Positions 16,803 to 20,708 of a stretch of 20,708 nt of DNA are shown here, one piece after another. The position numbers and the translations under genes were made by a program. The stretch covers positions 1 through 20,708 of the forward strand of contig CAZGKE010000056.1 in the NCBI GenBank assembly GCA_964526035.1, read 5' to 3'. The DNA is from DAOMOD01 sp964526035. Lineage in GTDB: Bacteria > Pseudomonadota > Gammaproteobacteria > Xanthomonadales > BPKI01. Positions within the stretch are counted from its first letter, which is position 1; the number at the start of each line of letters is the position of its first letter. The notes beneath the pieces were generated by a model. That model saw nothing but the letters and a program-made list of their open reading frames with translations. It did not search any database and was not told the DNA's origin.

Positions 16803-18353
16803 TTGAGGTTGCTGCGCTCCACCGCCGTGTTCAGCGTCATGACGCTGCTGTCGCGCATCGCCGGGTTCGCCCGCGACGTGGTGCAGGCGGCGCTGTTCGG
16901 CGCCGGCGCGGGCACCGATGCCTTCACCGTCGCCTATCGCATCCCCAACTACCTCAGGCGCATCTTCGCCGAAGGCAGCTTCGCCATGGCCTTCGTCCCG
17001 GTGTTCTCCGAGCTGCGCGAGCAGGGCGACCATGCCGCGTTGAAGGACTTCCTCGATCATGTCGCCGGCACCCTGTGCGCGGTGGTGCTGGTGGTGACCG
17101 GGCTCGGCATGCTGGCCGCCCCGCTGCTGGTGGGGCTGATCGCGCCTGGCACCATCGATGACCCGGAGCGCTTCGGTCTCACCGCCGACATGCTGCGCAT
17201 CGTTTTCCCCTACCTGTTCTTCATCTCACTGGTGGCGCTGGCCGGCGGCGTGCTCAACAGCTTCGAGCGCTTCGCCCTGCCTGCGTTCACCCCGGTGCTG
17301 CACAACCTGGCCGTGATCGCCGCGATGCTGCTGCTGGCCGGGCATCTCGATGTGCCCGCCAAGGCGCTCGCCTGGGGTGTTTTCGCAGCCGGCATCGCAC
17401 AGTTCCTGCTGCTGTGGCCGGCGCTCGGTCGGCTCGGTCTGCGTCCGCGGCTGCGCTTCAAACTGCGTCACGAGGGCGTGCGCCGGGTGTTCCGGTTGAT
17501 GCTGCCGACGCTGTTCTCGTCGTCGGTCGCACAGCTCAACCTCATCGTCGGCACCGCCTTCGCCTCGCTGCTGGCCGTCGGCAGCCAGACCTGGCTATGG
17601 TATTCGGACCGCCTGATCGAGTTTCCGCTTGGCCTGTTCGGCGTGGCCCTGGGTACGGTGATCCTCCCCCACCTGTCGCGACGCTTCGGAGCGAACGACG
17701 CTGCTGGATTCAGTGCAGCGCTGGACTGGGGCCTGCGGACCGTGGTGCTGATCGGCGTGCCGGCAGGGCTCGGTCTGCTGCTGCTGGCCGAACCTCTGGT
17801 GGTGACGGTCTATCAGCGCGGAGCTTTCGTGGCCGAGGACGCGCGCATGACCGCGCTGGCGCTGTCGGCGATGAGCATCGGCGTACCCGCATTCATGCTC
17901 ACCAAGGTGCTGGCGCCGGCCTTCTTCGCGCGCCAGGACACGCGAACGCCGATGCGCGCGGCGGTGATCACGGTGCTGTTCAACGTCTCACTGATGGCGC
18001 TGGTGGTGACGCCGCTGTGGCTCAACGAGGTGCCTGGTGCGCACGCCGGGATCGGTCTTTCGACGGCGCTGGCCGGGGTCGTGAATGCCGGCCTGCTGTG
18101 GCGCTACCTGCGTGCCGAAGGCAGCTTCCAGGCGCAGCCAGGTTGGGGGCGACACGCGCTGCGCGTGCTGTGCGGCTGCCTCGCCATGTGTGCCGCCGTG
18201 TTGGCCCTGCGCACCTGGCTCGGGCCATGGCAGGAGATTGCTGCTCTCGCTCGCTGGGGCTGGTTGCTGCTGGCCGTTGTTGCAGGCGCCGCGGCCTATG
18301 CCATCGGCCTGCTGCTTGCGGGCTGGCGGCCGGGAGAACTGGTTCGCGAGTAG
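16803..18353 (+). CDS. murJ: Lipid II flippase MurJ (TTG start)
   Basis: MurJ moves the lipid-linked peptidoglycan precursor lipid II across the inner membrane. I place the start at the TTG at 16803 (516 residues; E. coli 511). AGGGGA lies six bases upstream, and with this start R18, R24, D39 and R52 fall at the same numbers as the essential residues of E. coli MurJ (LLSRIAGFARD, TDAFTVAYRIPNYLRR). An upstream in-frame ATG at 16665 would add 46 charged residues that overlap the rpsT promoter. The remainder is alternating hydrophobic segments, consistent with the 14-helix MOP-fold transporter. A REP-like element lies 41 bases after the stop, before ribF. Confidence 0.95.
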   Translation: MRLLRSTAVFSVMTLLSRIAGFARDVVQAALFGAGAGTDAFTVAYRIPNYLRRIFAEGSFAMAFVPVFSELREQGDHAALKDFLDHVAGTLCAVVLVVTGLGMLAAPLLVGLIAPGTIDDPERFGLTADMLRIVFPYLFFISLVALAGGVLNSFERFALPAFTPVLHNLAVIAAMLLLAGHLDVPAKALAWGVFAAGIAQFLLLWPALGRLGLRPRLRFKLRHEGVRRVFRLMLPTLFSSSVAQLNLIVGTAFASLLAVGSQTWLWYSDRLIEFPLGLFGVALGTVILPHLSRRFGANDAAGFSAALDWGLRTVVLIGVPAGLGLLLLAEPLVVTVYQRGAFVAEDARMTALALSAMSIGVPAFMLTKVLAPAFFARQDTRTPMRAAVITVLFNVSLMALVVTPLWLNEVPGAHAGIGLSTALAGVVNAGLLWRYLRAEGSFQAQPGWGRHALRVLCGCLAMCAAVLALRTWLGPWQEIAALARWGWLLLAVVAGAAAYAIGLLLAGWRPGELVRE

Positions 18354-18393
18354 GCGTGGCTCGCATGTGGATCGACACCGATCGCCGACGCGC

Positions 18394-18466
18394 GTAGGGC
18401 GGCATTCCCATGCCTTCATTCCAACCCGGCATGTGGCGATGTCGGCACGAGGGTGCTGACCTGCGG
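18394..18466. repeat. Two-hairpin REP-like element, family B, copy 2
   Basis: It has the same order as copy 1: a GTAGGGCGGCAT head (18394) with a degenerate first hairpin, then GGCGATGTCGGCA (18435-18447) and the second stem GTCGGCAC-GAGG-GTGCTGAC (18441-18460). Relative to copy 1 the innermost stem pair changed from T-A to C-G on both sides, keeping the pairing. It occupies the murJ-ribF interval. Confidence 0.8.
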
Positions 18467-18539
18467 TTCGGCGCATCCCCGTGTGGCGCCTCCGGAGATT
18501 GCTGCACAACTGTCCGAGTCGCGTAGCGGCTCGGATCGC

Positions 18540-18545
18540 TATACT
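18540..18545 (+). promoter_or_regulatory. Putative -10 box of ribF, close to the start codon
   Basis: TATACT lies eight bases before the ribF ATG. If it is used, transcription would begin at or within a few bases of the start codon, giving a leaderless message. No good -35 box is visible, and no ribosome site precedes the ATG. Confidence 0.4.
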
Positions 18546-18553
18546 CGCGCCCC

Positions 18554-19489
18554 ATGAGCTGGCTGTTCCGTGATCTTGAGGGTGGGTCGCTCTGCCCCCG
18601 AGGCAGTGCGCTGTGCCTGGGCGCGTTCGACGGCGTGCACCGCGGGCATCGGGCGCTGCTCGATCGCGTGCGCGAGGCGGCGACCGAGCAGCGCCTGGAC
18701 GCGGTGGCGCTGAGCATGGAGCCGGTGCCGCGCGAGTACTTCGGCGGCGCCAATGCGCCGGCACGACTGACTTCCGTACGCGACAAGCTGCGTCTGCTGT
18801 GCGAGGCAGGGATGGATCGCATTGGCCTGATGCGCTTTGGTCCGCGGCTGGCCGCCATGGAGGCGGAGGACTTTGTCAGACAGGTGCTGGTGGAGCGGCT
18901 GTCGGCCAGGGTGGTGGTGGTGGGCGAGAGTCTGCGATTCGGCCATGCGCGCCGCGGCGATGCCAATCTGCTGCGCAGCATGGGTGCGCATCTTGATTTC
19001 ACCGTGGTGGTGCCCGACACCGTGATGCACGCCGGTGCGCCGGTCTCCAGCACGCGCGTTCGCATGGCGCTTGGTGAAGGCGAGCTTGCACTGGCGGCCG
19101 AATTGCTCGGCCGTGAGTACCAGCTTGGCGGACGCGTACGTCACGGTCAGAAACTCGGCCGCAAGCTGGGCTTTCCCACCGCCAATCTTCCCCTAGGACA
19201 CATGCGCGTGGCGCTGTCAGGGGTGTTTGCGGTGCGCGTGTCCGGGGCCGGGCTCAGCAACTGGCCCGGCGTCGCGAGCCTCGGCACCCGCCCCACCGTC
19301 GGCGGCGTCGAGCCGGTGCTGGAGGCGCATCTTTTCGATTTCGACGGTGATCTCTACGACCGTCGCCTCGAAGTGACCTTCGTCGAAAAGCTGCGCGACG
19401 AGGCGCGCTTTCCCGACCTCGACAGCATGGTGCGGCAGATGCATGTCGACGCCGCACAGGCCCGCGCCATCGTCGCCGCGCCCGCATAA
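18554..19489 (+). CDS. ribF: Bifunctional riboflavin kinase / FAD synthetase
   Basis: RibF phosphorylates riboflavin to FMN and adenylylates FMN to FAD. The 311-residue protein has the nucleotidyltransferase motif GAFDGVHRGH (23-32) in the N-terminal FAD synthetase domain, then SSTRVRMAL near residue 165. The C-terminal kinase domain has GRKLGFPTANL (about 199-209) with the PTAN motif and ends LRDEARFPDLDSMVRQMHVD. The start aligns with the usual RibF N-terminus; no ribosome site is present. The next gene, ileS, begins 65 bases downstream on the same strand, the common gammaproteobacterial ribF-ileS-lspA-ispH order. Confidence 0.97.
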   Translation: MSWLFRDLEGGSLCPRGSALCLGAFDGVHRGHRALLDRVREAATEQRLDAVALSMEPVPREYFGGANAPARLTSVRDKLRLLCEAGMDRIGLMRFGPRLAAMEAEDFVRQVLVERLSARVVVVGESLRFGHARRGDANLLRSMGAHLDFTVVVPDTVMHAGAPVSSTRVRMALGEGELALAAELLGREYQLGGRVRHGQKLGRKLGFPTANLPLGHMRVALSGVFAVRVSGAGLSNWPGVASLGTRPTVGGVEPVLEAHLFDFDGDLYDRRLEVTFVEKLRDEARFPDLDSMVRQMHVDAAQARAIVAAPA

Positions 19490-19554
19490 CCATTACACTG
19501 CGCGACTGCTTTTTCTCGACGGCGCCAGTTCCGCCGGAACTTCGGAACGTACCC

Positions 19555-20708
19555 ATGAGCCAGGACTACAAGAACACCATCAACCTGCCGGCCACCGAGT
19601 TCCCGATGCGCGGGGACCTGGCCAAGCGCGAGCCCGCAATGCTCGACGCCTGGACAGCGGAGGACCGCTACCACGCGCTGCAGAAGCATGCCCAAGGGCG
19701 TCCGCGCTTCGTACTGCACGACGGGCCGCCGTATGCCAACGGCGCCATCCACATCGGCCATGCGGTCAACAAGATCCTGAAGGATGTGGTGGTGAAGTCG
19801 CGCCTGCTGGCCGGCTTCCAGGCGCCCTATGTGCCGGGCTGGGACTGCCACGGACTGCCGATCGAGATCGCGGTGGAGAAGAAGGTCGGCAAGGTCGGCG
19901 ACAAGGTCGATGCGCGCGCCTTCCGCGAGGCCTGCCGTGCCTATGCCGCGGAGCAGATTGACGGCCAGCGTCGGGATTTCAAGCGCCTCGGCGTGCTCGG
20001 CGAGTGGGAAAACCCCTACCAGACGATGGACTTCCGCTACGAGGCCGACATGATCCGCGCGCTGGCGCGCATCGTCGTCAACGGCCACGTGGTGCGCGGC
20101 GCCAAGCCGGTGCACTGGTGCTTCGACTGCGGCTCGGCGCTCGCCGAAGCTGAAATCGAATACGCTGACAAGGTGTCGCCGGCGGTGGATGTGGCCTACG
20201 ACGCCCTCGATCCCGATGCCGTGGCGAAGATTTTCGGCATGGACCGGAACGGCGCCATCATTGCCGTGCCGATCTGGACCACGACGCCGTGGACGCTGCC
20301 CGCCAGCATGGCGGTGACCTTGGCCGCGGAGCTTGACTACGCGCTGATCGAGGGTCCCGCGCGCGACGGGCGACGCGTCCTGCTGGTGCTCGCGGCCGAC
20401 CTCGCCGAAGTCGCTGCGAAGCGCTACGGACTGGAATCCGCTGTGGTCCTCGGCATCGCCAAGGGTCAGCCGCTGGAGCACCAGCGCCTGCAGCACCCGT
20501 TCTATGAGCGCAGCGTGCCGCTGATCCTCGGCAAACACGTCTCCGCCGAGGAAGGCACCGGCGCCGTGCACACCGCGCCCGGCCATGGACAGGAGGACTT
20601 CGCGGTCGGCCAGCAGTACGGCATCGAGACCCTCAGCCCGGTGATGGGCAACGGCGTGTTCCAGCCCGATCTGCCGCTGTTCGGCGGTCAGCACATCTGG
20701 AAGGCCAA
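19555..20708 (+). CDS. ileS: Isoleucyl-tRNA synthetase, 5' part (cut by window end)
   Basis: The reading frame opens at the ATG at 19555 and runs off the window after 384 complete codons without a stop; about 940 residues are usual. IleS charges tRNA-Ile in the cytoplasm. The N-terminus MSQDYKNTINLPATEFPMRG is typical. The class I motif HIGH is at 66-69 in GPPYANGAIHIGH, followed by PGWDCHGLPIE. The zinc-independent editing (CP1) domain is entered from about residue 180, with WTTTPWTLPAS and the editing-site stretch TGAVHTAPGHGQEDF near 340. The KMSKS motif lies beyond the window. It is probably co-transcribed with ribF. Confidence 0.97.
   Translation, partial: MSQDYKNTINLPATEFPMRGDLAKREPAMLDAWTAEDRYHALQKHAQGRPRFVLHDGPPYANGAIHIGHAVNKILKDVVVKSRLLAGFQAPYVPGWDCHGLPIEIAVEKKVGKVGDKVDARAFREACRAYAAEQIDGQRRDFKRLGVLGEWENPYQTMDFRYEADMIRALARIVVNGHVVRGAKPVHWCFDCGSALAEAEIEYADKVSPAVDVAYDALDPDAVAKIFGMDRNGAIIAVPIWTTTPWTLPASMAVTLAAELDYALIEGPARDGRRVLLVLAADLAEVAAKRYGLESAVVLGIAKGQPLEHQRLQHPFYERSVPLILGKHVSAEEGTGAVHTAPGHGQEDFAVGQQYGIETLSPVMGNGVFQPDLPLFGGQHIWKA

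Noticed and set aside
19354..20694. A 446-codon reverse open frame across the ribF end and ileS
   Set aside because: Both ribF and ileS are unmistakable on the forward strand.

Overview
The window looks like a chromosomal segment of a GC-rich gammaproteobacterium of the Lysobacterales (Xanthomonadales) type, probably from a draft or metagenome assembly because a run of exactly 100 N sits at 4282-4381. The assignment rests on the gene order rplU-rpmA-obgE-rpsT(reverse)-murJ-ribF-ileS, on GTAG-headed REP-like palindromes and on degenerate heptamer arrays between genes. No species can be named from the sequence alone.

Layout. (1) 51-4681: three exported proteins of unrelated fold: a beta-helix protein with a choice-of-anchor Q type C-terminus (reverse strand), and divergent from it two FG-GAP beta-propeller proteins. 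All three end in the same short motif, phi-F-x-[DN]-G-[FY]-E, within the last 7-21 residues. This is the most interesting signal in the window: it behaves like a C-terminal sorting or anchoring tag. (2) 4682-10923: a periplasmic two-domain M16 zinc peptidase, a small secreted four-cysteine protein, TesB acyl-CoA thioesterase, a membrane fatty acid hydroxylase/sterol desaturase family enzyme, and a FadM-like hot-dog thioesterase. (3) 10920-13766: uvrA, whose stop overlaps the start of the FadM-like gene by four bases. (4) 14159-20708: the housekeeping block for ribosomal proteins L21, L27 and S20, the GTPase ObgE, the lipid II flippase MurJ, riboflavin kinase/FAD synthetase RibF and the 5' part of isoleucyl-tRNA synthetase.

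The spaces between genes are rich in structure. There are two GTAG-headed REP-like families (10388-10461, 13854-13876, 14025-14047; and 13905-13978, 18394-18466), two period-7/period-13 tandem repeat loci that each carry an inverted partner (4700-4785 and 9371-9535), and a pair of related GC-rich palindromes between obgE and rpsT. One REP supplies the stop codon of the hydroxylase gene, and a 13-mer repeat contains the stop of the M16 peptidase gene. No tRNA, rRNA, CRISPR array, phage or insertion-sequence gene was seen.

How the genes work together: the ribosome/ObgE/MurJ/RibF/IleS block is the conserved core and is probably several short transcription units (rplU-rpmA, obgE, rpsT, murJ, ribF-ileS). 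The three tagged secreted proteins form an accessory surface-protein locus. The lipid-related enzymes in the middle lie on both strands and are not one operon.
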